Below, piece by piece: positions 22,110 to 33,140 of a stretch of DNA of 64,000 nucleotides. Within the stretch, counting starts at the first letter, position 1, and each line of letters begins with the position of its first letter. The position numbers were made by a program, and so were the translations under genes. The notes below the pieces were generated by a model. The model was not told the origin of the DNA. It made no database searches and worked only from the letters and a program-made list of their open reading frames with translations. The stretch is from Anthostomella pinea (taxonomy: Eukaryota > Ascomycota > Sordariomycetes > Xylariales > Xylariaceae), in NCBI GenBank assembly GCA_963556695.1, contig CAUWAG010000020.1:5580001-5644000 (forward strand), given 5' to 3'.

Positions 22110-25100
22110 ATGGACGATCCTACCCATGGTGATAATGATGGCTTCGTCCAAGAGAAAAGTGTCCCAGAGCCAGGAGACAAGGTCCCAACGTCGCCTTCCA
22201 AGGAAAAGGACAACGAGACTGTCGAGGCAATTCCCGAAGCTACACAAACCACGCCCGAGATGCGACTCAAGATCATTTCGTACTTTGGCCGAAAGGCAGA
22301 AGAAGACCAACTGGTCCCCTCTGCCGACGTGATCTACATCCTCGACAAGATCGCCTTGATGGCGAAGGAGCAAGCCCTAGAGATCCTCATCGAGGCAATC
22401 GAGCATCACAGCGACGACCCGAACTTTCCCTCGGAAATTATGACGAAGATCAAGCTCTTACTCCAGGGTCCAGACTCCCCGGGTCTGGTATCGACAGACT
22501 ACGAGTTCGACCTCAAGACCGAAGCGGCCACCATCCATTACTACTCCCCCTACCCGGAGGTTCGATCCGTGACGACGCCCTCCGACGACCCAGATACCCC
22601 CTTCGAGACCATCCGGGCCTATCTGCTCGGCCTGATGTTGATGGGTGGGTGCACCGCCGTGAACACTTTCTTTTCTCCTCGGCAGCCCGCAATCGGCATC
22701 CCAGCGCTGGTATTGCAGCTCCTCGTAGCCCCATGCGGACTGTTCCTCGCCAGAATCCTGCCCGACTGGGGCGTGACCATATACGGCACGCGCCATTCGC
22801 TGAACCCTGGGCCGTGGAACTACAAGGAGCAAGTGTTTACTAACGGCGGGGCCCCCCCCAATGGGACAACCCCCCCAATGGGACAGTTCCCACACCAAAT
22901 ATCACCATGTTCACTTATACATATCTCCATGACTAATGAAGCTGTAAATATTGTAAATACTACGCTGGAATCCAATTTCCTTGGTGTTTTCGTAATATGT
23001 AGGCTATTAAGTACCGCTTTCGTAATGATTAAATAGCGGTACTATGAACTTAAAGCATGCCTTGCTCCCACTAAAAGGTCTGGAAAACCAGCCTTGCCGC
23101 AGCCTTGCCGCTAAAATTTAGTAAGGGTAAAACTTCATTTTATTATAACTTTGGTTATATACGTAAGTTACTATGAGCAGCTACGCTTTACAGATTTAGA
23201 GAAAAAAGGCAAATATTCTCGTTTAAACGGATATATCGTGCGATTATTCTCGGCTAAGTTATAAGGGTTGCAATATTGCGATATTGGTGGGGGAACTTTC
23301 CCATTGGGGGCTGTCCCATTCGGGGCCTCCGCCGTTACTATCATGTTCACGGCTTGCAATTCGGTGGGGCCCACGTACTACGTGTAACTCGTGCAGCGGC
23401 TACCGCAGTACTTTGGCAACACCTGGGTGACGTTCGGCTACGAGATCGTGCTCGCGCTGTCGGTGCAGTTCTTCGGGCTCGGTTTCGCAGGCCTGTTGCG
23501 CAGGTTCGTCATCTACCCTGTCACGGCCATCTTCCCGCAGGTGCTCCCAGCCCTAGCCCTGAACAGGGCGCTGGTCCTGCCCGAGAACAAGTCCGAGGTC
23601 GTCAATAGGTGGAAGCTATCGCGATACAAGATGTTCATCGCGTGCGCGGTCGTCATGTTTGCCTGGTTCTGGGTGCCCAACTACCTGTTCCAGGCACTGC
23701 GCTCTTTCAACTGGATGACGTAGATTGCACCGGACAATTTCAGTTTGGCCATGATCACTGGGTTTTGGGGCGGCATGGGCTTTAACCCTTGGGCGACGTT
23801 CGACTGGAATGTGGCGGGGCATGGATTTCTGGTCACACCGTTCTTCAGCACAGCCCAACAGTACGTTGCACGCGTCCTTTCCGGCTTGTTCATCATCGGC
23901 ATGTACTGGGGGAACACGTGTTGGTCTGCGTACATGCCCATCAACAGCAACGAATGTGCGGCTTCCTCCTTGTTCCTGTCCTCGACCCGAATCGTCTTGC
24001 TAACCGCAAACAGCATTCGCCAATGATGGGAAGAAGTACAACGTGACAAGGATAGCCAACAAGGCTGGAGATGGGGTAGACCTAGACGCGTATAAAGCCT
24101 ATGGGCCGCCTTTCTTCTCCGGAGCCAACGTATTCGGTCAAGGTGCCTGGTTCGCCTGGTACCCGATGACGTTGTTCAGTGTCTCGATCCAACACTGGGA
24201 CGGACTGAAAAAGTCGGCGATCGAGATGTACAAAGGGGTCAGGCACCGAAGGTCGATCTATGAGACCTTTCACGACCCCCACACGCGGATTATGAAGGCC
24301 TACCCAGAGGTGCCGGATTGGTGGTTCGCCTGTGTACTTCTTCTCTCGCTCGCGCTGGGCATCGTGGCACTGACAGTATGGCCGCTCACCGTCCCCGTGT
24401 GGGCGCTGTTCGCCGTCGTCGGCATCAGCGCCATCATGCTGATACCATCCGTGCTACTACTGGCCTCCGCAAACATCGGCATGGGCTTCAACGCTCTGTT
24501 CCAGTTGCTCGGCGGGGTCTGGTTCGTCGGTAAGCCCGAGGCCTCTATCATTCTGACGGCATTCGGTCAGAACTTCAATGCGCAGGCCGACAGCTACATC
24601 ACGGACCAGAAGATGGGACATTACGCCAAGGTCCCGCCGCGGGCGGTCTTCCGGGGGCAGGTCATCTCGATCCTTTGCAACTGCTTCATCTTCGTCGGGA
24701 TGCTCGACTGGATGGTTGTCAACTTCGACAATGGCGCGCTGTGCCAGTGGAGTAATGCTCAGCACTTTGTTTGCGCCGACGCCGTGCTTGTCTATGCCTC
24801 GGCCATCGAGTATGGAGCATTTGGAGTGAAGAACATGTTCGAGCTGTATCCGATCTTGCCATGGTGCTTTTTCATCGGCTCTGTGGTGGGCATCGCCTGG
24901 GGGGTTAGCCGACGCTACGTTCCTGCAATCCGGGCTTATGTTCAGCGCCGATTGCCCGGGGACATGTCTTCGACTTTGGAAAAGTACCTCTTCCGTCCAC
25001 TATCGTACCTATACTGGTTCGAGCCCGCCGTCTTCTGGACCGGAGCGCTCAACTGGACCGGTGGGAACAACCTCTCATACGCCACAAACGGGCTGTACGT

Positions 25101-25383
25101 CTCGTTCGTCTTCATGTGCTACATCAAGCGCCACTATGGAGCGTGGTGGGAGAAGTACAACTACCTGGTCGAGGCTGGGTTCGGCGTGGGAGTTGCCCTC
25201 AGTGCCATCGTCCAGACTTTTGCTTTTGCTTTCACCGGCATTGAACTCACCTGGTGGGGAAACACGGTTTCCAAGGCCGGAGTTGACTACCAGGCTTACA
25301 ATCAGAATGCGACGCTCCTGACGCTGCCGGCAAGCGGTTACTTTGGACCTTCGCCTGATCAGTACCCTATGAAGTTCACCTGA
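22110..25383 (+). pseudogene. Oligopeptide transporter (OPT family) pseudogene
   Basis: OPT proteins are proton-coupled plasma-membrane carriers of small peptides or glutathione. The ATG at 22110 opens a soluble N-terminus (about 170 aa). First membrane segments follow (TIRAYLLGLMLMGGCTAVNT), then the family signature NPGPWNYKEQ. After a 493-bp MITE the protein resumes (IMFTACNSVGPTYY) and continues through many hydrophobic segments to DQYPMKFT at a stop at 25381-25383. One intron, 23956-24013, starts GTGCGG, has a GCTAACC branch site and ends CAG, and keeps frame. Damage: the MITE at 22843-23335, TAA at 23385-23387, and TAG at 23721-23723 (a Trp fits). Everything after the intron (24014-25383) is open. 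The gene once coded for roughly 900 residues, usual for the family. Confidence 0.88.
22843..23335. mobile_element. MITE with about 57-bp inverted repeats, inserted in the OPT gene
   Basis: The left end (ACGGCGGGGCC..., 22843-22905) and the reverse complement of the right end (ACGGCGGAGGCC..., 23335-23278) align over about 57 bp with a few mismatches and one- to three-base gaps in C-runs. Both hold two copies of a CCCAATGGGA-type block. The interior is AT-rich and has no coding frame, so the element is non-autonomous. It is flanked by TA, which extends to TACTA on both sides (22838-22842, 23336-23340). A TA target duplication points to the Tc1/mariner superfamily; a 5-bp duplication would point elsewhere. 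Either way the inserted length is a multiple of three, yet the element carries stops. Confidence 0.88.
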
Positions 25384-26011
25384 CGGTCGCGTCGTTGGGA
25401 AGTCTGGGTTGATCTTCATTACATCGTGTCTGTTGAAGAATTTTCGAATTGCCGAAGCCCATGCGTGCATATGGGGTGGAGTGATTGATTGATGGCTTAG
25501 ACAGTGCATGCTGCAGCAGTCTTGCCTGGTGGGTGAACCGGTGCGGCATGGTGTTTTCCGTATAGCAAACATGCCGGAAAGGAGGTGGCTGGTGTGGCTG
25601 GTGAGGTATACTAGCTGGGGCGCACATGCCATATGCATAAGCCATTATTCATTCCCCTTAATGCAGTGTTGGTTTTATGCAGGACACCAAGCTTATGTCA
25701 GTGTTCCTGACTTCGTGTAGTGTCAACCAAAATCATATTTTCCCACTATCATTTGATGTCCCCAATTGGCTACGACTTAATTAGACTGAAGGTGTATTTG
25801 GCACTCAGGCATCCGCGGACCGCTATGAGTGTTCGCCTCTCACCAGTCGGCCTCCAAGCCTGTAACTAGTATCTACTCCCACCACAGCTCACCGCATGTT
25901 GGCCGCAATGACTTTTCATGTGTGCTGCGAAAAAACAAAGATGGCGCTAATGTTTGTATGTCGAAGTTCACGGGGGTCGTAGGCCTCGATATTCGACCAA
26001 TTTCGTAGTAA

Positions 26012-26395
26012 ATGGGCTTTTTCGTGTCCGGTCTGGGGTATCTCGCCACATTTTTCTCGAGGTGGTTCGGTCACAAATTCATACCATCCACACAACTTCC
26101 AGCTCCAGCTATCATCGAGTCGAACCCCAGTGAGCCAGATTCAGCTGCCATCGCGTCGCACCTCAACGAGCCAGCTCCAGTTCCCACCGCGTCGAGCGGC
26201 AGTGATCTTTGATCTGGCGATCCTTCAGGTATGTCTACTCCCTCTAGTGCACTACCGGTAGCAGGACACAATGCTAATGTAGGCAGATCGCTTGCTTTTG
26301 CTGTACGAACACCAACATCACAATCAGCTCTGACAATTGCACCCAAGTTTGATAGACCGCAAACGAGTAGCTTCTCTGTCTTATATCTGGACTGA
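26012..26395 (+). pseudogene. Possible degenerate small gene
   Basis: The ATG at 26012 opens a frame that starts MGFFVSGLGYLATFFSRWFG (hydrophobic, signal- or anchor-like) and goes on Pro/Ala/Ser rich. It meets TGA at 26210-26212, then continues in the same frame for 60 codons (e.g. SLAFAVRTPTSQSALTIAP) to TGA at 26393-26395. A 143-codon frame on the opposite strand (26071-26502) overlaps it, and one of the two must be chance. I do not recognise either. Confidence 0.22.
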
Positions 26396-27653
26396 TTACC
26401 AAGCCTCGGTGGTTTCGGTGGACGTTTGCTCTCAAACACATCGTGTTCTCGTCCACATTTGCTTTCGATCAAACTTCGTTGTTCAACACCACTTTGATCC
26501 ACGCTCCCTCATGATTAGTGTTCAATCCCAGCGTTGATCTTTCCGATCTCCTTTACAATTCTTTCCTTTCCTTCTGTTGACGTACACTCAGCCCTCATAA
26601 GTCTCCGTACACACCATGTTAAGAGGGATCTAGATCACACGTACAAGATGAAATTTTTGAAATAAGCAAACAGGAATAAGCAGCTCTTGTTTGGTACGCC
26701 ATGTCTAATGCTTATCTCATTGTGCTTATTCTAATCTAATGAATATACCACTGGTTGCTGGACGGGTGTTGTGCGGAGACTAATGAGGCTTCAGTGTATC
26801 GCTGTTGAAACTTGGAGTTACCTGGAGACTCCGTTTGGGTCACGAGCATTGTTCTAGTATACGGTGGTTCGTTGGTGCAGAAGGAGACCAGGTTCCACGC
26901 ATTAATAAAGATTCTTCTTGGTTTACTCATGACCGCGGTAACTGCTGGCTTCCATAATGATTGATGTCAGGGAGCTTGTTGCGTTTTCCGCCTGACTTGA
27001 CTCTCTCTGTCTTGGCAATATCTGCTAATCCAGAGTGGTTCTTCATAAATCATGAAACCCATAACCTCCTTTTCCTATCGCGATGCTCGTGGGGATGGGA
27101 AGGCCTTGCGGGCTGGAGCGGGAGCTCTTCCCCAAGGCTCAAGCCAGCTATCGGTTATGCGCTGCTTACATGGTATATATAAGAAATGGCCCCCAAGAGA
27201 TAGCGTATTTTGCCATCCGACAGGGCATCAACGGGCTGGTCCTGACGGGGCAGGTGCTGGATTAGCGATTACAACGCCTGTAGCAACGCCTATAATCGCT
27301 CGGATAGAGACCTTCCACTGAGGTTCCTTTCGCGTCTTTATCGATTATTGCCCCCACCCCGATATCCCACACCCACCAGCTTTATTTCACTCCCACTTTG
27401 CAGCAACAATCAATCTCTGTTCTTCCCCCCAACAAAAAAGCCTTCTTTGCGAGCCAAAGACGGGTCTCTGAACCCCCAATTCCTTGCAGCTCACACCGGG
27501 CATACATCATCTGTCATCCGCCACTTTCACATTCTGCACTCCTTCTGTAGCACCACCCTCCATTCAGCCTGCTGGGCGGTGCAAGGAACCTTCACAGCCG
27601 TCTGACGGTCATCCGACCGCGACTGTCACTTGTGCCCGATCATACACCAAACC

Positions 27654-27937
27654 GCGACCCGTACACAAGTGACCGCCATCTATCAATGCACCAGCGCGTG
27701 CTGTGAGCGTGTCTAATCATCAGTAAGTGACCCAGAGACAGCCCTACAGCACAATAAGAAGCACAAAGACTGACCCAATCCTCCAGCATCATCTCTTCCC
27801 TCGACCGGTACTTGTGAACGCCATTCACCAATACACCAGCGCCGTGCTGTGGGCCTATCTGATCCGATTATCGGTATGTATCTCAAAGACGTCCCTACAC
27901 CACAATGAAAAGCCCGAAGACTGACACAACCCTTCAG
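27654..27937. repeat. Imperfect two-copy tandem repeat, about 145-150 bp unit
   Basis: Copy A runs about 27654-27786 and copy B about 27800-27937. Shared anchors are CAATGCACCAGCG/CAATACACCAGCG (offset 145), GTGCTGTG, CCCTACA(G/C)CACAAT, AAGACTGAC and CTCCAG/CTTCAG. Both copies contain an intron-like run (GTAAGT or GTATGT, then ACTGAC, then CAG) in the same relative place, 67-72 bp long. The repeat lies just upstream of the broken 2EXR gene and may be part of its leader or of an older gene. Confidence 0.65.
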
Positions 27938-28164
27938 TGAAAGGGGATTAGAACCGCGCGACCGTTTCCAAAACGCTCTGTTGTGCGCGGCACTCGCAAC
28001 TCGTTTTCCCTGACTCTCTCTTTTCTTGCCCACCTGTCGCAACCGTCTCTCCCGTCCGCGTTGGGTGACAGCCGTGCGAACACGTTCAGCTCCAGCCCCA
28101 TCTCTGATCACAAACCTTGCAACTAATCCCTCTATCTCGCGTCGCACACACCGAGGATTCCACC

Positions 28165-29217
28165 ATGGCCACATTCAAGGAGCTCCCCAGCGAGTTGCGC
28201 ATCATCATCTGGAATTTGGCTCTGCACAACGAAGCCATCGGTCACATCGTCATGATTTACGCGCGACGCGTCATTTCTTCCAAGCACCTGATCAGCCCCT
28301 ACCTCTCGGTGAACCAGGAGAGTCGCCATTACGCTCGCGCCTTCTACACAGTCGAAGTGGACGTCTTTGGTATCCCGTCACCTACGGAAGCCTTCAGACA
28401 GACCAACGAGCGTTACGAGCATGAGATGGTGAACATGAGAGACTAGCTCATACGGTGGTATTGCTTGGAAGGAATTCCCTGGAAGGATCCCAAGACTCAG
28501 GAGCGTCGACTCAGTGAATTCACCCGCATGGCTATGGACAACTTCGAGAGCTTTGGGTTGCCAACTGGGTCGATTTCCTTGAACGTGCGTCTCGACATTT
28601 TCATGTCTATTGAGGAGCCCTTCGAATGTCTCTATACTGATTACCTCACGTTCCTTCGAGGTGGCGGTGACATTGAATCCGCTGAAAAATTCATCTGCGA
28701 AAGGCTCCCATCCGACACCAACGAAGTGCTGAGTGTCGTTTATTTGACCATGCAAATTGGCACTCCCGGCATCCCTCCTGAGCCCAAAACTTAGGAGAGC
28801 AACCACATCCCTCGTTTTTTCACCGATAGTTTTTTTACCGATGGGGATGGCATAGAAGTACGCGAATACCAGTACCTGCCCCTGACTCGAAGCTACCCCG
28901 ACAAATTCCTGTCCGAATACATGGCTTTGGAAACGGCTGATAAGGTCCCCACATTCTACGAGCCGCGAAAACTGATTTGGGCTTGGCGATCGCAGGCGCC
29001 TTACGAACACAGAGATAAGGTTATAATCGACCTGGGCATGTATCGGGACTGGGAGCGCAGCTACGTCGATGAGCTTGCGGCTATTCAGGAACAAATTTAC
29101 GAAGCCGAAACCGTGGAGAATATTTGGCTCCACGTGCACAGAGATCTCGAGGTGCAGCCGTGGCGCTATGCGCTGATCCCGGAGGAGGATAACGCCCTTG
29201 ACTTTGTGCAGTGGTGA
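28165..29217 (+). pseudogene. 2EXR-type protein gene with two in-frame amber codons
   Basis: The ATG at 28165 (context CCACCATGG) begins MATFKELPSELRIIIWNLAL. The start fits the fungal 2EXR pattern: an F-box-like helix with E-x-R, then PYLSVNQESRHYARAFY about 50 residues on. The family is large in Pezizomycotina and its function is unknown; an F-box-like adaptor role is only a guess. The same frame continues to TGA at 29215-29217 (351 codons) but is cut by TAG at 28444-28446 and TAG at 28792-28794. Text on both sides of each stop reads as one protein (GIPWKDPKTQERRLSEF; KFLSEYMALETADKVPTF). Both stops fit CAG-to-TAG changes. There is no frameshift. A second 2EXR-type gene lies 1 kb downstream. 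Confidence 0.7.
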
Positions 29218-29325
29218 TCACTCAACTGCAGCTGCGTCTTGGTAACGATGTTTTGGCCGTCGCCCGCGTTCGATGGCCGAGGAGAGCACAGACTGTCCAG
29301 GATAGGCACTTGGATGCGGCTATAA

Positions 29326-29528
29326 GGCAGAGAGGCCGACTGTGATGGGGGTAAATGGCGCTGGAAAACTGTCTGATACGAGGGCATCTCCATCACGACG
29401 CTCGATAATTGTTGGAATATTGATCAGGCGGAGAGGCCGATCGTGAGAGGGGAATCTGTCGCTGCAAAGACTTGCTGATACGAGGGCATCTCAATCACGA
29501 TGCTCGGTAACTGTTGGCAGATTGATTA
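29326..29528. repeat. Imperfect two-copy tandem repeat, about 102-bp unit
   Basis: The copies are about 29326-29426 and 29427-29528. Shared blocks: AGAGGCCGA (29331 and 29432), TGATACGAGGGCATCTC (29374 and 29476) and ATCACGA(C/T)GCTCG. The period is 101-102 bp. The repeat follows directly after the stop of the broken 2EXR gene and has no coding frame. Confidence 0.75.
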
Positions 29529-30219
29529 GGTAGTGAAAAACACGGTTACTCAGATACGATGACTGAGGTTTTTACGTGCTACTGAAATGCCCCCAGTTGA
29601 ATACATGCTCGAGATGGCAAGCCACTTGAAACCCAAGCCGGAGAGAACTCTATCGATCACGCTGGATACGGCGCGTATCGACGCGTATCGCGGTTGTTGT
29701 GTCTGTAGCATTATTCATTCGGTCTTAGTCTGGCTTTCCCTAGTAACGTCTGAATCTCGGGTCTGTCAATCAGACTTCTGCCAGATGGACGCCGTCTCTT
29801 CTCTGATACGATTCCATCACCACCTCGAGGAATATCATCAGCATGCACATTGAATGTGGTAAAGAAGCCTCAGCCCGAGGTAATACTCGCCGCGAAAAAA
29901 GTCAAACAGGAAGGTCGAACTTGAGATTAATCTCGACGCCTTGGGTAGGTAGGTACCAATGAAATCAGCCGCGACTACCTTCTTGCACCATATTATATCG
30001 TTGTTAGACTTCCGTACAGCAGGGTGATCTTTCCTTTGTTGTATCTCAGGGCATTTATCTTTGGTTCTTTCCCTTGCTGTTGAAGAGGTTAAGAATGAAA
30101 TGAATCGTGTTCGAGAAGTCCTCCGCCACTCTCTTCCTTTCATCTCCCTACGTACGGTACCAAGCAAGACCATACTACCATCTTCAGACATCAGATATCT
30201 CCAGCTATTCATAGTAGCC

Positions 30220-31134
30220 ATGTCGGAATTCATGAGGTTCACAATACTCAACCCCGACCTACGCATCATGATATGGGAAGAGGTCCTCCGCGAAGAGTCA
30301 AGTAAACGCCGCGTCCTCCTCCATACCACCCAAGCCCAAAGCATCCACGTCGTGCCGTCCCCGTACCTCGCGTCGCCACTCCTTCGGATCTGTTGCGAGA
30401 GCCGCATCCTCGCGCTGGAGAAGTATCCTGTCGCGCTGCCCGTCTACTCTCTCGCATCAAGACGCATAGGCCGGTTTCTCCCGGGCGGACTTTGTTGGCA
30501 TCCTCCGCGTCCCAGCCCACCCTGTACCCATAGCGACTGGTCTGAATACAATTTCTGCATTTCATGCGCCGGGGAGTCACACAGGATTTACAGGGAGAGG
30601 ATCCTGGCCCGTCTTGCCCAGGGACGGGTCCAGTGTGGGCTCGTCTACATCAGCCCAGCAGACGACGCATTCGTGGTGGGAATCGGCGTCGCCCCCAGTC
30701 TCGTGGTAAATCATGAGTACTTCACCATCCCATCAGCTCCATCGTTCCCTATCTTATGGAACGTGGTCGGACCCTCGGTCGTCAACACTCGCATGGCCAT
30801 ATTCTACGCCTCAACGCCGCTGAGTGAACTTGTCCGGCGCGCTATAACCAGAGTCCAGTGGGTGGACGAGGTGAACAATTTCACACCACACCCAACATAT
30901 GATTACGACGGGCGGCGCGCTGCGCGCCGCTGGAATATCGACGCCTTTCCCGGGCTCACGGAATACACGTACCAATACTCAACCTACCTGCTTAACCCCG
31001 GTCGGCCCAACGACTACCTGGCAGACATCATGGACCGACAGGGCTTCCAGACACCCCCCTGTTTAGTGTCTCCGATGGCTGGGCCTTGGGTGTGGGCGTG
31101 GAGGATTCGCACTGACGGGTTGCGCCGACGGTAG
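30220..31134 (+). CDS. 2EXR-type protein (304 aa)
   Basis: The frame is open further upstream (to 30061), but 30220 is the first ATG that leads straight into the conserved start MSEFMRFTILNPDLRIMIWE; a second ATG 12 bases later is possible. The N-terminal LNPDLRIMIWEEVLREE and the later LLRICCESRILALEKYPVA are the two conserved segments of 2EXR-type fungal proteins. The middle is Pro/Cys-rich and the C-terminus Trp-rich (AGPWVWAWRIRT). The frame is single-exon and intact. Function unknown. It differs strongly from the upstream 2EXR-like gene, so the two are not a recent duplication. Confidence 0.68.
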   Translation: MSEFMRFTILNPDLRIMIWEEVLREESSKRRVLLHTTQAQSIHVVPSPYLASPLLRICCESRILALEKYPVALPVYSLASRRIGRFLPGGLCWHPPRPSPPCTHSDWSEYNFCISCAGESHRIYRERILARLAQGRVQCGLVYISPADDAFVVGIGVAPSLVVNHEYFTIPSAPSFPILWNVVGPSVVNTRMAIFYASTPLSELVRRAITRVQWVDEVNNFTPHPTYDYDGRRAARRWNIDAFPGLTEYTYQYSTYLLNPGRPNDYLADIMDRQGFQTPPCLVSPMAGPWVWAWRIRTDGLRRR

Positions 31135-32102
31135 CGCCGACGGTACCGAGTCGTCTTGATCTGCCTGGATGTCTACCATGGCATGGATCGATTGAGGACT
31201 AGGGCACGGCAGAGGGGTGAACTTGACGCGCATCATGCCGAGGTGCCCAGGGAGAGAGCTGGATGGGTTGACTACGAGCTGATAGAGAGTGAGGAGAACG
31301 CACGTATAGTCGTGAGGAAGAGGCTCGTTTTGTATATCTAGGGACCGCAGTTTCGTGGTTCATCTTATCGCCGGTACACTTGATCCTCATTACCCTCCCC
31401 TGAGGTCGACAGCGAGACTCCAGCGCATACTTCGTCTTTTGATACATAGTATTACCGGTTTCAAGAGCGCCATACCCGATGTCGGGACTCGGAAAGAAAG
31501 AGAATGGAGAGTGACAATGGAAATCAAAGTAACGGTTTTTTTGATTTTAAGGTTCGTAAAAAGCGAAGTCAGGCTGGTGAGAGACAGTCAATTTGTATCC
31601 TTAGTGCTTGATACCATCATGATAGCTGTACCTCTGCTTCCCGGACGAGTGTCCGAAGCCAATGCCACTGCCCAGGATACTGTTGGAGGGAAGAGGCAAC
31701 GTCGAGTTCAATGAGCCGCTCACATATCATGCGCATGAAATTCCGCAGTTCAGAAAGAGGAAGGGCTTTATATGGAAACACTGAAACAACCCATGCCGTG
31801 AACGCCTTGAATTAAACCGAGGAAACACTGAATATAAATGAAAGTGAAGGAAAGTAAAGATGAAATAACTCCGTTGACCCAAGATAAAAAAAGAAAGTAG
31901 GAAGGAAATTGACCAAGGAAAATGTGCCGCTGTTGATTGGTCGCACTGGAGATTGGTCCACGCTTGGAAGATGATGTAGCTTCTCGACTAGGCGGCTCCA
32001 CGGGCTCTGGCAGTTACCCTATGTAGACTATCCACACCTAGTCGTCGGCGAAAACGTGGGAAGCTTTTAGACCCCAAGCTCCTGGACAGTATCACATGGA
32101 AG
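31135..32102. other. Intergenic region, no supported gene
   Basis: A forward frame at 31156-31341 and several others are short and unrecognised. From about 31770 the base composition becomes A-rich on the plus strand with no structure I can name. Confidence 0.35.
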
Positions 32103-32938
32103 TTATAACTCGGTCGACTCGTGCGAATTGCCGATGAGGCCACCAAGAGAGTCGCCGAGGCCATTAAGAGAGTCGATGGACATATCCGCTATGGTCCTGA
32201 TGCCCAGCGCGGCCAACAGGGCCCCGATGATGTTCCACAGAATGCCCCAGACGCTAAACCCAGACTTGGTATGCTTGTGGTACTCCTTCTCCACGGCCTC
32301 GAACAGGTCTAGACACTTCTTATATAGGTCGAGGACGTGCTTTTCGACCTCGTCATGGGCCTTGCCGGAGTCGTCGATGTGCTGGAGCTGTTGCTTCACT
32401 TTCTCCATGATTTTGTCGCACTCCCGCTGGATCATTTCATTGCCCACAGTCTGGTGTTGCAGTACGGTCAGTCGTATATCTCCGGAATTATCCACCCAGG
32501 AGACTTCGACTTCGTGGCCTCTATGGTAAGCTTCGCTTGCTTCGTTACGATATCGACCAATTTGATGATGTCAGTCTTGTCTTTTCCGACAAGCGCAGAG
32601 CAAAGCACGTCGGTTTTGATGTCTTCTAGGTGCTCGATAATGGTCTTCGACCGTGCACCCGGCGGCGCCGACAGGCCGAGCACAGGCGGCTGCCGATCGG
32701 TCGGTGGCAACAGGGGAAAGCCAGCAATCTGGACGTAGGTGAGAGTAAACGAATGGGAATTGTGGTAGGTATCGTGAAGGAGAATGAATAGAGAGTTGAT
32801 GCTGTTTTGAACCTGCATCACGAACACCTGATATATCACAGAACTCATGAAGTGTAATGACCGTTGGACTCTCCAATTCGCACATGTTGGACGGCGATGC
32901 AGTTTCCAAAACGCCAACATCGTCAAGGAAGTCAGCAT
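32103..32938 (-). pseudogene. Helical protein with a membrane-like segment, probably frameshifted
   Basis: Two overlapping minus-strand frames read as one protein. From the ATG at 32938 the first frame has a doubtful N-terminus and then a convincing stretch (RSKTIIEHLEDIKTDVLCSA, KTDIIKLVDIVTKQAKLTIE) up to about 32535. The second frame takes over near 32530 (EVSWVDNSGDIRLTVLQHQT) and gives a charged helical region (ECDKIMEKVKQQLQHIDD, YKKCLDLFEAVEKEYHKH). It ends with one hydrophobic segment (SVWGILWNIIGALLAALG) and a Gly/Ser tail, with the stop at 32103-32105. A one-base shift near 32520-32535 would join them; a splice is not obvious. The architecture resembles membrane-active helical proteins but I recognise no family. 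Confidence 0.42.
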
Positions 32939-32952
32939 GACCTCGAATACTC

Positions 32953-33140
32953 TTTGTTCATCACGGTCAGGTTGGTTGAGCTTGTGCTATTACCATGTTG
33001 CAACAGCTTCGCGGAGGCGGTACGAAGCTCTCGAGACGTCGGACCCCTTTGTTCATCACTGTTGGGTGGTGGAGCATGATCTGTTATCCTGCTGCAACAG
33101 CTTCGCGGGACGCGTTAGAAGCTGTCAAGACCCGGCTGGG
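32953..33140. repeat. Imperfect two-copy tandem repeat, about 95-bp unit
   Basis: Copy 1 is at about 32953-33047 and copy 2 at 33048-33140. Shared blocks: TTTGTTCATCAC at both starts, TGCAACAGCTTCGCGG near the middle, and GAAGCT(C/G)TC near the ends. The copies are diverged by roughly a quarter. The repeat lies just upstream of the start of the helical-protein frame on the minus strand. Confidence 0.72.

Larger units (their letters stand above)
25384..28164. other. Intergenic region with degenerate frames and a tandem duplication
   Basis: Downstream flank of the OPT pseudogene. No intact gene is supported. A possible degenerate frame (26012-26395) and a two-copy tandem repeat (27654-27937) are annotated separately. 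The rest, including 26500-27650, has only short overlapping frames without family resemblance. Confidence 0.4.

Noticed and set aside
26071..26502. 143-codon minus-strand frame
   Set aside because: It lies antisense to a near-open plus frame with biased composition; open complementary frames arise by chance in such sequence and no family is seen.
27940..28010. B-box-like GGTTCTAATCC on the minus strand as a tRNA gene
   Set aside because: The T-loop lacks the conserved purine and I find no A-box or acceptor pairing.
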